Shown here: positions 1-10,935 of the stretch, piece by piece
Position numbering within the stretch: position 1 is the stretch's first letter
How the letters are laid out: the number at the start of each line of letters is the position of its first letter
Assembly: GCA_028285305.1 (NCBI GenBank)
Contig: JANQPV010000056.1
Coordinates: 62,001-126,000 of the forward strand
Direction of reading: 5' to 3'
DNA from: Alphaproteobacteria bacterium
GTDB lineage: Bacteria > Pseudomonadota > Alphaproteobacteria > SMXP01
Length of the DNA: 64,000 nucleotides
The notes under the pieces: generated by a model
What the model saw: only the letters and a program-made list of their open reading frames with translations
Told to the model about the DNA's origin: nothing
Databases searched by the model: none
Position numbers and translations under genes: made by a program

Positions 1-434
1 AGTCGTGCATTCGTAATGGTCATACCCCGATCAACGGCCTTTGCCATATCATAAACCGTCAGGGCACTCACGGTGGCAGCGGTGAGCGCCTCCATTTCAA
101 CACCGGTCTTGCCGTTGACTTTGGCTTCGGCGGTGATTTTGACGCAGCTGCGTGCCTTATCTAACACCAGATCAACTGAGACGGAGGTGAGCGCTAAAGG
201 GTGGCAAAGCGGGATGAGGTTGGACGCCTGCTTTGCGCCCATAATCCCGGCGAGGCGCGCGACCCCCAAGACGTCTCCCTTTTTGAGGTTGCCCTCTTCG
301 ATGAGTTTCAGCGTGCCCGGTTCCATATGGACTTCTGCCTCGGCAATGGCACGCCGTTGGCTATCGTCTTTGTTCCCGACATCGACCATACGAGCCGCGC
401 CTTCGTCATCAAGATGCGTCAGTTTTGCACCCAT
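1..434 (-). CDS. moaC: Cyclic pyranopterin monophosphate synthase MoaC (3' end cut by window)
   Basis: MoaC converts the cyclised GTP intermediate made by MoaA into cyclic pyranopterin monophosphate, a step of molybdenum cofactor synthesis in the cytoplasm. Reading the minus strand from 434 gives [20 protein letters not shown] near the start, then the family motif with [10 protein letters not shown] at about residues 73-82. About 144 of roughly 160 expected residues are present; the C-terminus lies before base 1. The ATG follows directly after the TAG of trpC with no gap, so the gene is probably translated with the trp cluster. The linkage trpG-trpD-trpC-moaC is common in alphaproteobacteria (known pattern). 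Confidence 0.95.
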   Translation of the reverse strand, partial: MGAKLTHLDDEGAARMVDVGNKDDSQRRAIAEAEVHMEPGTLKLIEEGNLKKGDVLGVARLAGIMGAKQASNLIPLCHPLALTSVSVDLVLDKARSCVKITAEAKVNGKTGVEMEALTAATVSALTVYDMAKAVDRGMTITNAR

Positions 435-1238
435 CTAGTTTGTATCTCCCGTCATCAGAGCTTTTGTCGCCTTTCGGACATCGGTTTGACGCATGAGGCT
501 CTCGCCGATCAAAAAGGAGTTCACACCACATTCCGCAAGCTGATCAAGATCGCTCCGCGTCGAAAGGCCACTTTCGGCAACCAAGTGATGTGTGTTGGGG
601 ACCTGGCCGCTGAGTGTCTGTGTAACCTCAAGGCTGGTATGAAAAGTATTGAGGTCGCGGTTGTTGATACCAATCAGTGTCGAAGAAAGCGCCAAGGCGC
701 GCCCCAGTTCTGTTTGATTGTGGACTTCCACCAACACATCAAGGCCCCATTGGCGGGCCGCAGCTTCGAGATCCTTTGCTTGGACATCTGAAACGGCCGC
801 CATGATGATCAGAATACAGTCCGCATTCAAAGATCGGGCTTCAACGACCTGGTAGGGATCGAAAAAGAAGTCTTTCCGAATGACCGGGAGCTGAACGACG
901 GCGCGCGCGTCCGAGAGGTAGTGGTCAGCCCCCTGAAAACTGGGTGCGTCCGTCAACACCGAAAGGCAAGTGGCACCGCCGTCCTCGTAGGCCTTGGCAA
1001 GGAGCGGAGGGTCGAAATCTTCTCGGATCAGGCCTTTGGAAGGACTGGCTTTCTTTATCTCACAGATAAGGCCATAGCGGCCGGCCTGTGCCGACTTCTC
1101 AAGTGCAGATTTGAACCCGCGCACGGGTGATGCCGCGCGCGCCTCGTCCTCAAGGGCACTGAGAGGCACTGCACGCTTGCGCTCAGCAATTTCGCGCAGT
1201 TTGTATTCCTTGATCTGCTCAAGAATGGTCGCTGCCAC
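435..1238 (-). CDS. trpC: Indole-3-glycerol phosphate synthase
   Basis: TrpC closes the indole ring of carboxyphenylamino-deoxyribulose phosphate to give indole-3-glycerol phosphate, the fourth step of tryptophan synthesis. At 267 residues it is a normal monofunctional TrpC (TIM barrel) with no fused TrpF domain. The phosphate and substrate-site motifs are visible: EIKKASPSKG at about 60-69, IRKDFFFDPYQV at about 120-131, GINNRDLNTF at about 190-199 and VAESGLSTRSD near 220. It lies 6 bp after trpD and abuts moaC, so these genes are very probably one transcript. Confidence 0.97.
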   Translation of the reverse strand: MAATILEQIKEYKLREIAERKRAVPLSALEDEARAASPVRGFKSALEKSAQAGRYGLICEIKKASPSKGLIREDFDPPLLAKAYEDGGATCLSVLTDAPSFQGADHYLSDARAVVQLPVIRKDFFFDPYQVVEARSLNADCILIIMAAVSDVQAKDLEAAARQWGLDVLVEVHNQTELGRALALSSTLIGINNRDLNTFHTSLEVTQTLSGQVPNTHHLVAESGLSTRSDLDQLAECGVNSFLIGESLMRQTDVRKATKALMTGDTN

Positions 1239-1244
1239 CGGGCT

Positions 1245-2258
1245 TCATCCTTCGTTCGAGACAGAAACGAGCTTTTCAAGAGCCAACTTGGCTTTGCCTG
1301 ACTCAATAGCGCTGGCCGCCAGCTCCGCGCCGCTCTTCAGAGTGGAGGCCTTGTCCGCAATCATCAGCGCCGCCGCCGCATTCAGAAGCACAATATCCCG
1401 GTAGGGACCGACTTCTCCTTCAAGAAGGTTCGAGAGCTTTTCGGCATTGTGGGCCGGATCTCCACCTACGAGTTGCTCCAATTGACACGTTGCCAGGCCA
1501 GCGTCGGCGGGTGTGATCTCACGGACGCTGATCGATCCGCCACGAAGCTCCGCAACTTTCGTCGGCCCGGTCAGAGCGATCTCATCCAACCCATCTGAGC
1601 CATGAACAACCCAAACGGTTTCAGACCCCAAGGACTTAAGAACTTGAGCGAGGGGCTCCACCCACGCCTTGCTAAAGACCCCGACAAGCTGCCGCTTTGC
1701 GCCTGCGGGATTAGAGAGAGGACCCATGAGGTTAAAGATCGTTCGCGTACCTAGTTCTTGGCGAACCGGCCCCACATGCTTCATCGCAGAATGGTGAAAC
1801 GGCGCCATCATGAATCCGATGCCGGCGTCTTTGATGCACTTTGAAATCTGCTCCGGGGACGCCGAGAGCTTTACACCCAGATGTTCAAGAACCTCTGCCG
1901 ATCCTGATTTGGAAGACAGGGCTTTGTTGCCGTGCTTGGCAACCGGCACACCGCACGCGGCAACCACGAAGGCAACCGCGGTTGAGATGTTGTACGTCCC
2001 CTTCGCATCGCCGCCCGTACCGCATGTGTCGATCGCGTCCACAGGTGCCACAACGGGCAGGGCCTTTGCCCGCATAGTGCGCACGCCGCCAACAATCTCG
2101 TCAACCGTCTCTCCGCGAACGCGCAAGCCCATTAGGAAGGCTCCAATTTGACCCGGTGTCGCGTCACCGGACATGAGGTGTTCAAAAGCCGTTTCGGACT
2201 CATCAGCTGACAAAGTGTCGCCGGAGGCAATGCGATCAAGCGTGTGTTTGATATCCAT
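1245..2258 (-). CDS. trpD: Anthranilate phosphoribosyltransferase
   Basis: TrpD transfers phosphoribose from PRPP to anthranilate, the second step of tryptophan synthesis. The protein has 337 residues, the family length. The PRPP-binding glycine loop [17 protein letters not shown] is at about residues 77-93 and [18 protein letters not shown] follows at about 107-124, both diagnostic. The start codon is an ATG, 8 bp after the trpG stop. It is a stand-alone TrpD and not a TrpGD fusion. Confidence 0.97.
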   Translation of the reverse strand: MDIKHTLDRIASGDTLSADESETAFEHLMSGDATPGQIGAFLMGLRVRGETVDEIVGGVRTMRAKALPVVAPVDAIDTCGTGGDAKGTYNISTAVAFVVAACGVPVAKHGNKALSSKSGSAEVLEHLGVKLSASPEQISKCIKDAGIGFMMAPFHHSAMKHVGPVRQELGTRTIFNLMGPLSNPAGAKRQLVGVFSKAWVEPLAQVLKSLGSETVWVVHGSDGLDEIALTGPTKVAELRGGSISVREITPADAGLATCQLEQLVGGDPAHNAEKLSNLLEGEVGPYRDIVLLNAAAALMIADKASTLKSGAELAASAIESGKAKLALEKLVSVSNEG

Positions 2259-2266
2259 GGAAACGC

Positions 2267-2848
2267 CTAGCTCGATCGCCCCTGGGTTAAAGAGAGAAAG
2301 TTCTTAAGAAGGGCGTGCCCGTGTTCCGAGGCGATGCTCTCCGGATGAAACTGTACGCCGTGAATGTTCATCTCTTTGTGCTGAACACCCATTATGGTTC
2401 CATCCTCCGTCGTCGCTGTTACTTCCAAGCAGTCGGGAAGGGTGCCCGGATCAACAACGAGAGAATGATATCTTGTCGCTTGGAACGGGCTCTCTAACCC
2501 CTTAAAGACGCTGCGGCCCGTGTGCGAAATCGTGCTGAGTTTGCCGTGCATCAGCGTGTCTGCCCGCACGATCTTGCCTCCGAACGCCTGACCGATGCTC
2601 TGGTGACCCAAGCAAACACCTAAGAGGGGGAACCGGCCCGCCGCGCGGTTCACCAAGTCCACGCAAATACCAGCTTCATTTGGTGTGCATGGGCCGGGGG
2701 ACAACACGATTGCATCAGGCTCACGCGCAAGAGCGTCATCCACCGAAATCTGATCGTTGCGGACCACCTCGGACTCCGCCCCAAGCTCGCCCATGAAATG
2801 GACAAGATTGTAGGTAAAACTATCGTAGTTATCGATCAGCAAAATCAT
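2267..2848 (-). CDS. trpG: Anthranilate synthase glutamine amidotransferase component
   Basis: TrpG is the class I glutamine amidotransferase subunit that supplies ammonia to TrpE. The start chosen is the ATG giving [14 protein letters not shown], the conserved N-terminus; a GTG 18 bp upstream (2866) would add six residues. The nucleophile Cys lies in [12 protein letters not shown] (about residues 75-86) and the His/Glu pair is in [13 protein letters not shown] near the C-terminus. It heads trpG-trpD-trpC-moaC. Its partner trpE is separated from it by an opposite-strand gene, so this cluster needs its own promoter, probably in the 126 bp between the trpG start and the divergent gene. Confidence 0.96.
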   Translation of the reverse strand: MILLIDNYDSFTYNLVHFMGELGAESEVVRNDQISVDDALAREPDAIVLSPGPCTPNEAGICVDLVNRAAGRFPLLGVCLGHQSIGQAFGGKIVRADTLMHGKLSTISHTGRSVFKGLESPFQATRYHSLVVDPGTLPDCLEVTATTEDGTIMGVQHKEMNIHGVQFHPESIASEHGHALLKNFLSLTQGRSS

Positions 2849-2974
2849 TTCGGTTTTCAGACCCACTCGCGGCGAAAACTGTCATCTCGACTTTTCCCCA
2901 TGCAAATCAAGGTCTAATAGCATATCTCCGGCGGAATCAATGAATTGCGCGGCCGACTCACCTATAAAGCGCCA

Positions 2975-4045
2975 ATGATTCTGCACCAACTGATAAGCGG
3001 GCTGAGGCGGCATTGGAGATTCCTCCCAAAGGCCGTGCCATTGGCCCCGGTCTTGTTTGCAGCGATGACGGTTTGGAGCCACGCACAGCCCCCCATCGAC
3101 GGAGTGCCGGCGCCGTTCGCTCTGAGACCCGCACACCTTCCAAGCGCCAACGACGCCATCAAGGTGGACCCATCCCAACGACTCGATCGTTTAGCGGGCG
3201 CGATAGCCGGCCCCCTGAATTTGCGACCGTCGGTGGGAAAACAATCTGTCAATGGGGAAGGGCATCGGTCACCCCCAAAGATCGCGCTTATCATTGACGA
3301 TTTAGGTTTGAGTGCCGTTCTGACCGGACAGGCAATCGAAATTGATGCCGCCATCACGCTGTCATTCTTGCCCTATGGTTTGCATACACAGGAGCTTGCG
3401 CGCGAAGCGCGGCGCCGGGGCAAAGACGTGATGGTCCACCTGCCGATGGAACCCCTTGGGGTTTCCAATCCTGGCCCAAACGCACTTTTTGTCGCGGATA
3501 CCAGCCTTGAGCTGAGAAAGAAATTAGCCTGGTCCTTGTCCCGATTTGACGGCTTCGTCGGCGTCAACAACCATATGGGAAGTAAGTTTTCGACCTTCGC
3601 GGGGGGCATGTCCCTTGTTTTACAAGAGCTCTCCAAGCGAAACCTGATCTATGTCGACTCGCGCACAGGGCCCAAAGCGACAGCTCAAAATGGCAAAATA
3701 GTCGGCTACGATGTATTGGTCAGAGACGTCTTTCTCGATCACTCGATCGATGAAAAAGAAATTCGTGCGCAAATCAATAAGACAGAGCAGATTGCTGAAG
3801 AACGAGGGTACGCGATTGCCATCGGTCACCCCCACAAACTAACGCTCGACCTCATTGCCGAGTGGTGCGTCTCAGCCGAAAGTCGCGGGTTTCAGTTTGT
3901 CACGGTGTCCCATTTGGCGGAACAGGTACTCGAACCAGCATCCGAACAAGACACGGAGATGGCCAAAACTACTGTCCGTAGCGGGAAGAATGCGCAAATC
4001 GAACCGCTTCTTCTGCCGCGTGCACTAGCGCTTTCGCTTTATTGA
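2975..4045 (+). CDS. Divergent polysaccharide deacetylase family protein (YibQ/DUF610-like)
   Basis: This belongs to the divergent polysaccharide deacetylase family (YibQ-type NodB-like fold), exported proteins of uncertain substrate. The signature is ALIIDDLGLSAVLTGQAIE, then TLSFLPYG, VMVHLPMEPLG, GVNNHMGSKFS and YVDSRTG in order, which are the diverged NodB metal-site motifs. Residues about 14-36 form a hydrophobic signal or anchor segment, so the product probably acts in the periplasm. I chose the ATG at 2975; an in-frame TTG exists at 2945. The gene sits antisense between trpE and trpG, and its last 77 bases overlap the 3' end of trpE. Confidence 0.85.
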   Translation: MILHQLISGLRRHWRFLPKAVPLAPVLFAAMTVWSHAQPPIDGVPAPFALRPAHLPSANDAIKVDPSQRLDRLAGAIAGPLNLRPSVGKQSVNGEGHRSPPKIALIIDDLGLSAVLTGQAIEIDAAITLSFLPYGLHTQELAREARRRGKDVMVHLPMEPLGVSNPGPNALFVADTSLELRKKLAWSLSRFDGFVGVNNHMGSKFSTFAGGMSLVLQELSKRNLIYVDSRTGPKATAQNGKIVGYDVLVRDVFLDHSIDEKEIRAQINKTEQIAEERGYAIAIGHPHKLTLDLIAEWCVSAESRGFQFVTVSHLAEQVLEPASEQDTEMAKTTVRSGKNAQIEPLLLPRALALSLY

Positions 4046-5489
4046 CCGTTTCCTCGTACTCCGCTAGGGGATCACTGTCAGCAACAACGCCGCCTCCGGC
4101 TTGGACGTAGAGTGTGCCGTCCTTCACAAGGGCGGTTCGAAGCACGATACAAGTATTCATATCGCCCTTGGCTGAAAAGTAACCCACGCACCCGGCATAC
4201 AGGCCGCGTTTTTCTTTCTCCAGCTCGTCGATGATTTCCATGGCCCGCACTTTCGGTGCTCCGCTGACGGTTCCAGCGGGAAAGCCCGCCATCAGCGCAG
4301 AAATTTCATCGAAGCGCTCGCGGTCCAGTTCGCCGATCACATTCGAAACGATGTGCATAACATGGCTATAATATTCGATCACGAACTGTTCCGTCACTTT
4401 GACCGACCCGATCTTGGAAACACGGCCTACATCGTTTCGGCCCAAATCGAGAAGCATCAGATGCTCGGCAAGTTCCTTGGGGTCCTCTAGGAGTTCACGC
4501 GAGAATGCCTGGTCCTTTTCCGGAGTCTGTCCCCGAGGCCGTGTCCCCGCGATGGGGCGAATCGTGACTTCCTCGTCTTGTACTTGAACAAGGATCTCCG
4601 GGCTCGATCCCACCACGGCAAAAGAACCGAAATTCAGATAATAGAGATAAGGGGACGGATTGATGCGGCGCAGAGCCCGGTAAAGCGCAAATGGAGGCAA
4701 AGAGAACGGCATTTCAAAGCGTTGGCTGGGGACCACCTGAAAGATGTCTCCCGCCGCGATATAGTCCTTGGCCTTTTCTACAATCGCGAAATACTCCTCT
4801 TTCGTCGTATTCGAAAGGGGAGCGGGTAAGTCTTCAAGCCCTTTTGGGACATCGAGATCCGTGGAGCCGCTTTGCTCCAGTCCATAGACGCACTCTTGGA
4901 GCCGCTCGCAAGCCTGCGTGTAGGCCGCGCGAGCCGATACGCCGTCTTTCGGGCGCGCGGGAGTGGACAAAATGATCTCATCCTTGACCGCATCAAACAC
5001 GGCCACGAGCGTGGGACGGATGAATAAGCCATCCGGAATGCCGATCGGATCAGGGTTTATGTTGGGTAGGTCTTCAATAAGCCGAACCGTATCGTACCCC
5101 AGATAGCCAAAAACTCCCGCCGACATCTTCGGAAGCGCGGGGTCGAAATCGATGCGCGACCCATCAAGAAACGATCTCAGCGACGTGAGCGTATCCTCTG
5201 CGCACGGCTCGAAGGCGTCTGGGTCCAAGAGCGCACGTCTGTTGATGTGCGCTTCGTTTCCGTGGGCACGCCAAATGACATCCGGTTTAAATCCGATGAT
5301 CGAATACCGACCACGAATCTCTCCTCCTTCGACGGACTCCAGAAGAAAGCTGTTTTCTTGTGTTTTGGCCAGCTTAAGCAGAACCGATACAGGTGTCTCC
5401 AAGTCAGCGATCAATCGCGTACAGACAAGTTGTGGCTCCGCCTTCTCATAGAGTGCTTCAAATTCTGAAAAGTCGGGAACGAAGGGCAT
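3969..5489 (-). CDS. trpE: Anthranilate synthase component I
   Basis: TrpE converts chorismate to anthranilate using ammonia from TrpG. The protein is about 506 residues with the chorismate-binding core in its C-terminal half: IRPIAGTRPRGQTPEKD, LMLLDLGRNDVGRVS, FPAGTVSGAPKVRAMEIID and QAGGGVVADSDP, all family motifs. The N-terminal half carries LLKLAKTQENSFLLESVEGG, which fits the tryptophan feedback site region. The ATG at 5489 is taken as start; a TTG at 5495 would begin directly after the ppiD stop. No leader peptide is visible because trpE directly follows ppiD. Its 3' end overlaps the convergent gene by 77 bases. Confidence 0.96.
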   Translation of the reverse strand: MPFVPDFSEFEALYEKAEPQLVCTRLIADLETPVSVLLKLAKTQENSFLLESVEGGEIRGRYSIIGFKPDVIWRAHGNEAHINRRALLDPDAFEPCAEDTLTSLRSFLDGSRIDFDPALPKMSAGVFGYLGYDTVRLIEDLPNINPDPIGIPDGLFIRPTLVAVFDAVKDEIILSTPARPKDGVSARAAYTQACERLQECVYGLEQSGSTDLDVPKGLEDLPAPLSNTTKEEYFAIVEKAKDYIAAGDIFQVVPSQRFEMPFSLPPFALYRALRRINPSPYLYYLNFGSFAVVGSSPEILVQVQDEEVTIRPIAGTRPRGQTPEKDQAFSRELLEDPKELAEHLMLLDLGRNDVGRVSKIGSVKVTEQFVIEYYSHVMHIVSNVIGELDRERFDEISALMAGFPAGTVSGAPKVRAMEIIDELEKEKRGLYAGCVGYFSAKGDMNTCIVLRTALVKDGTLYVQAGGGVVADSDPLAEYEETVNKAKALVHAAEEAVRFAHSSRYGQ

Positions 5490-5495
5490 GACCAA

Positions 5496-7400
5496 TTAGC
5501 TATCCGGGGTTACGCCCAAGAATTGATCGACGACATTTTGGTAGATCCTGACATCCAGCGTTTCGTTGAGGTGGGCGAGATATTGTTCAAGAATGTCGCT
5601 TTGAGCGCCTTGTTGAAGCATTTGCGTGTAAACGTCGACGCTTTCTCTCTCCTCTGTGGGCTGAATGATTTTGCGCGTCACGGCCACAACGAAAGACTCT
5701 CCAAAATTCGCGGGACCGTAAACGAACTCGCCCGTATTTTTGGTGAACAACTCTGCCACCAGGGGAGAGGAAAAAAGCTCGTCCGCAAAATCGCGTTGCA
5801 AGGGTTGATCTGCTTTGAGAACAGAGCGGTTAAACTCTCCCGCCAATTCAGAAAAATCTGTGCCCGAATTGCCTCGTTCCGCAACATCTGCGGCTAGTTC
5901 CGCGAGTCTTTCCCTTCGTTTTTGGGAGACGAAGGCGTCCTTGACCTCGGATCTGACTTCCTCAAGCGGTTTGATACGGCTTTCGATAACATCGTCGACG
6001 CGCACCATGGCATACCCATCCTCGCTGATCTCGAGCAGATCGGACTCAAGACCCACATCGGCCTCAAATGCCTCCCTCAAAAGAACTCTCAGGTCGGCAA
6101 CGGCCGACACGGTCTCGCCTTCCAGCGTTCTTCCCGTGTCATCGATCGGACCAGCCTTCTGGGCCTTCAGGCCAATTTGCTCTGCGGCCTGTTCAATGCT
6201 TCCGCCGGCTGCGATGGCGTCTTGGAAGTCGCCAAACGACTCATACACAAAGTCCGTCGCGCGTTTCCTTTTCTCTTCATCGAGGATGACCGCGCGCACA
6301 TCTTCAAACGGTTGCTCCGCCTTCGGTGTGATCGAGGTGACCTCTGCGATGGCCCAGCTGATATCACCGTTGATGGGTTCGCTCACACTACCTGTTTCAA
6401 GGCCGAATACAGTTTCTGCCACGGCGGCATCAAGCAAATCCGATTGCAGAGCATTGTTTTGTGTAATTTGATTTACGTCGAAGCCGTTCGCCTCAGCGAC
6501 CGAAGCAAAGGTCTCTCCCTGTTTCAGACTTTCGTGCGCCGCGCGCGCAGCCTCTTCGCTCGCAAATGTCATGATCCGAACGGTTCGTTTTTCAGGCGTG
6601 ACAAACCGGTTGCCCGCAAAATCGTAGACGCCCCGGAGTTCCTCTTCCGAGACGTCTATTCGATCGAAGAATTGATCCGGCTCGATAAGCACGTATGTGA
6701 AGGTGCGAAACTCGGGTGCTCTGTACTGATCGCTGTTCTGTTCATGAAACTCAACGATCTCTTCTTCTGTAGGTGCCGCAAGGTCTTTGGCGTTCTCTGG
6801 TGAAATGACGAGGTACTCCACCTCGCGTTTTTCTTCTCGAAAGAAATGAAGCGCCTTGGCAATCGATGTGGAGCCTTCGAGGCCTGAGATCAAAGAAACA
6901 ACCAATTGATGGCGCGTGAGATCCCGGCGAAGCCGCTCCTCATAAAGAGCAGGGGTCAAATTGTTAAGTCGTAAGAGCTCGTTGTAGTTTTGCGCCGAAA
7001 ACTCGCCCAAGACATTTTCAAACGCCTCGTCGGAACGAATCGAGTCCGCCAAGGTTGTGTCCGATACTGTGAGGCCCAAATTTTCTGTGGCCTGAGCGAG
7101 CACCGTTTGCTGCACCAGCTCATTTAGAACTTGTTGGTCGAGCCCAAATTGACGGGCCTGAATTGTGTCAAGTGGCTGTCCGGTTTGGGCTGAAATCTGG
7201 TCGATGCGCCGCCGAAATTCGTGGTCGAACGCGTCTTGAGAGATCTTGGCTTCGCCAACTCGGGCCACGTCCGTGTTGACGGTGCCAGTAAAGATGTCGT
7301 TGATCCCCCAAACGGCAAAGCTGAGGCACAAAAGTCCGATAAATATACCTGCAACCCAAGTTTTGGCCGCATTCCGCAATTGCTCGAGCATGACGTTCAC
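5496..7400 (-). CDS. ppiD: Periplasmic folding chaperone PpiD (SurA_N / rotamase)
   Basis: PpiD-type proteins are anchored in the inner membrane and help outer-membrane and periplasmic proteins fold. One N-terminal membrane segment (about residues 14-34, WVAGIFIGLLCLSFAVWGI) is followed by a SurA-like N-terminal chaperone domain and a parvulin-like region around residues 255-370 that looks degenerate, then a C-terminal chaperone part. Length (634) matches the family. The first codon is a GTG at 7400 with an AAGG just upstream; an ATG at 7391 is the alternative. It immediately precedes trpE and probably shares its transcript, which ties trpE expression to an envelope gene. Confidence 0.9.
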   Translation of the reverse strand: MNVMLEQLRNAAKTWVAGIFIGLLCLSFAVWGINDIFTGTVNTDVARVGEAKISQDAFDHEFRRRIDQISAQTGQPLDTIQARQFGLDQQVLNELVQQTVLAQATENLGLTVSDTTLADSIRSDEAFENVLGEFSAQNYNELLRLNNLTPALYEERLRRDLTRHQLVVSLISGLEGSTSIAKALHFFREEKREVEYLVISPENAKDLAAPTEEEIVEFHEQNSDQYRAPEFRTFTYVLIEPDQFFDRIDVSEEELRGVYDFAGNRFVTPEKRTVRIMTFASEEAARAAHESLKQGETFASVAEANGFDVNQITQNNALQSDLLDAAVAETVFGLETGSVSEPINGDISWAIAEVTSITPKAEQPFEDVRAVILDEEKRKRATDFVYESFGDFQDAIAAGGSIEQAAEQIGLKAQKAGPIDDTGRTLEGETVSAVADLRVLLREAFEADVGLESDLLEISEDGYAMVRVDDVIESRIKPLEEVRSEVKDAFVSQKRRERLAELAADVAERGNSGTDFSELAGEFNRSVLKADQPLQRDFADELFSSPLVAELFTKNTGEFVYGPANFGESFVVAVTRKIIQPTEERESVDVYTQMLQQGAQSDILEQYLAHLNETLDVRIYQNVVDQFLGVTPDS

Positions 7401-7522
7401 TTTACCTTATGTGAAAGCAAGCGTTTCTAGGACGTAACTTTGCCTACCGCAAGATGGCGCCTTGGCCTTGCTCGCTTACTATGGGTAGATAGGGATCCTT
7501 TCAAACAATAACACCGGGGAAG

Positions 7523-8278
7523 ATGATGGCGCCACGGCCTTTAATCGCAGGTAATTGGAAAATGAACGGGTTGCTCGCATCCGAGCAAGAGCTACAAAAG
7601 CTCATTGGGGGCGTGGCTGCATCGGACGGCAGTCAGCGAGAGGTTCTTGTTTGCCCGCCTTTCACACTTTTACAGGCGTTCGCGAAACGGGCAGCCGGGT
7701 CCGCGGTCGGAATCGGCGCTCAAGACTGTCATCCCAACCTTTCCGGTGCACATACGGGAGACATCAGCGCACAGATGATAAAAGATGTTGGCGGCACCTC
7801 AATTATCGTTGGCCACTCTGAAAGGCGCACAGATCACGGCGAGTCCAGCGACTTGGTAAAGCAAAAGGCAAAAGCCGCTCAGGACGAAGGATTGACCGCT
7901 ATTATATGTGTTGGGGAAACCGAAGCCGAGCGTGATGCTGGCCAAGCCTGGTCAGTGGTTTCCGACCAAGTATCGAAATCATTGCCCTCAGGCTCAACAG
8001 CCTCCAACACAGTCATTGCGTACGAGCCGGTTTGGGCGATCGGCACCGGAAGAACGCCGACAATCGATGATATTGCCGCAATGCACGATGACTTGCGAAC
8101 GGCGATGGTTGGGCATCTCGGGGACGACGGAAACAGTGTTCGCCTTCTTTATGGAGGCTCCATGAAACCGGGTAATGCCACAGAGATCCTCGCAGTTACC
8201 AACGTGAACGGCGGATTGGTCGGAGGCGCGAGCCTGAAAGCCGAGGACTTTCTGGCGATTATATCCGCTGCCTCATAG
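7523..8278 (+). CDS. tpiA: Triose-phosphate isomerase
   Basis: TpiA interconverts dihydroxyacetone phosphate and glyceraldehyde 3-phosphate in glycolysis. The 251-residue protein has all core motifs: AGNWKMNG (substrate Asn and Lys, about 9-16), IIVGHSERR (catalytic His, about 93-101), [15 protein letters not shown] (catalytic Glu and the flexible loop 6, about 165-179) and [19 protein letters not shown] lies just upstream of two adjacent ATG codons, and either could start. It is divergent from ppiD, and the 122-bp gap should hold both promoters. Confidence 0.98.
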   Translation: MMAPRPLIAGNWKMNGLLASEQELQKLIGGVAASDGSQREVLVCPPFTLLQAFAKRAAGSAVGIGAQDCHPNLSGAHTGDISAQMIKDVGGTSIIVGHSERRTDHGESSDLVKQKAKAAQDEGLTAIICVGETEAERDAGQAWSVVSDQVSKSLPSGSTASNTVIAYEPVWAIGTGRTPTIDDIAAMHDDLRTAMVGHLGDDGNSVRLLYGGSMKPGNATEILAVTNVNGGLVGGASLKAEDFLAIISAAS

Positions 8279-8366
8279 CCCCCGCGATACGCGGTCTTGC
8301 CTCATTTTCGTTCTCATTCGAGCCTCACAATGCTAATTTGAGATCTACAAAGCGGTGGAGGGAATG

Positions 8367-8639
8367 ATGCGTATCGGTTCTTTGGTTTTTTTGGGTGCAC
8401 TGGCAGCCGGCGGGTATTACGGCGCGGTCAATCCGAAAGTCGGAGTATTTGTCGAGGAAACAGCCAGGCTTGAGGCAAGTTTTGTGAACAAATCGGCGTT
8501 AACGTGCAAATATCAGTCGGTTGACGGTGAGAAGACGAAGATGGTCGTTGCGGACAAAAACAGTTCCAATGTCGTGCAGCGATTTCTCGGCACCGGATGC
8601 CCTCTTTACGTCACGCTGAACGATGGCGATTTGAAATAG
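8367..8639 (+). CDS. Small exported or membrane-anchored protein, function unknown
   Basis: I do not recognise this protein of about 90 residues. The strong Shine-Dalgarno GGAGGG at 8357-8362 fits the ATG at 8367. The N-terminus (MRIGSLVFLGALAAGGYYGA) is a short hydrophobic signal or anchor. The remainder, about 65 residues, is polar and has two cysteines (in LTCKY and TGCPLY) that could form a disulfide in the periplasm. It lies between tpiA and secG on the same strand with about 90 bp before and 195 bp after it. The good ribosome-binding site and clear signal segment argue that it is real. Confidence 0.6.
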   Translation: MRIGSLVFLGALAAGGYYGAVNPKVGVFVEETARLEASFVNKSALTCKYQSVDGEKTKMVVADKNSSNVVQRFLGTGCPLYVTLNDGDLK

Positions 8640-8676
8640 CGCTCGTTCGTCACCACCTAACGAATTGCCAAGAGAG

Positions 8677-8695
8677 GCCTCCTGTTGTAGGAGGC
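8677..8695. repeat. Perfect 7-bp inverted repeat between a small ORF and secG
   Basis: GCCTCCT (8677-8683), a 5-base loop and AGGAGGC (8689-8695) form a GC-rich hairpin 37 bases after the small ORF. There is no T-run after it, so it is not a classic rho-independent terminator. It might protect the 3' end or attenuate read-through into secG. Confidence 0.45.
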
Positions 8696-8834
8696 GCCTT
8701 CGGGTGCTCGGCGGGTGGTAAGACAAGCCGAACTCGTCGATGATGCTGGCACGAAGCACGAGAACCGCGCCCCAACAGGACAGGACCTCATACCGCTGAT
8801 GTCAACTGACCGCAGAGCATAAGGCGAACATTCC

Positions 8835-9188
8835 ATGGAAGAAATCATCCTCATTATCCACCTCCTGCTGGCTTTGGTTATGGTCGGTGTGATTTTGCTT
8901 CAACGGTCCGAAGGTGGAGCATTGGGCATCGGTGGAGGCGGCGGTGGAGGAATGAGCGGGTTTATGTCTGGGCGCGGCGCTGCCAATGCGCTGACCCGTA
9001 CAACGGTCATTATCGCAGCTGCATTTTTCGTCACCAGCATAACGCTGACAATTTTGGCGCGTTCCGGCAACGAAGGTGCCGGGTCGGTGATTACGGATAC
9101 CCAAGACTCGGATGGCGGCTCGGTCATTCCGATCCCCGAATCGGCACCCGAAGAACCGGCCGGACCAGCCGTGCCGATTCCTGAGTAA
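8835..9188 (+). CDS. secG: Preprotein translocase subunit SecG
   Basis: SecG is the small, non-essential subunit of the SecYEG channel in the inner membrane. Residues about 3-24 (ILIIHLLLALVMVGVILLQR) are the first membrane helix with the family motif LLQRSEGG. A glycine-rich cytoplasmic loop (GIGGGGGGGMSGFMSGRG) follows, and a second helix is at about 56-77. The Pro/Glu-rich C-terminal tail (PIPESAPEEPAGPAVP) is typical of alphaproteobacterial SecG. It precedes pyrG, and both belong to the tpiA-secG-pyrG-kdsA-eno neighbourhood. Confidence 0.95.
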   Translation: MEEIILIIHLLLALVMVGVILLQRSEGGALGIGGGGGGGMSGFMSGRGAANALTRTTVIIAAAFFVTSITLTILARSGNEGAGSVITDTQDSDGGSVIPIPESAPEEPAGPAVPIPE

Positions 9189-9270
9189 GATCGGCTCAAA
9201 CCCAGGAATTTGGGCGGAAATAGCCGCGTCGTAATGTAGCCCTTTGGAATTTTTTGAAATTGGGTTATGA

Positions 9271-10908
<1,638 letters not shown>

Positions 10909-10935
10909 GTTTTGACAGGGACAGGCGGACCTGAA

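Noticed and set aside
8677-8695. Rho-independent terminator after the small ORF
   Set aside because: The hairpin is real, but no T-run follows, so I list it only as a repeat.
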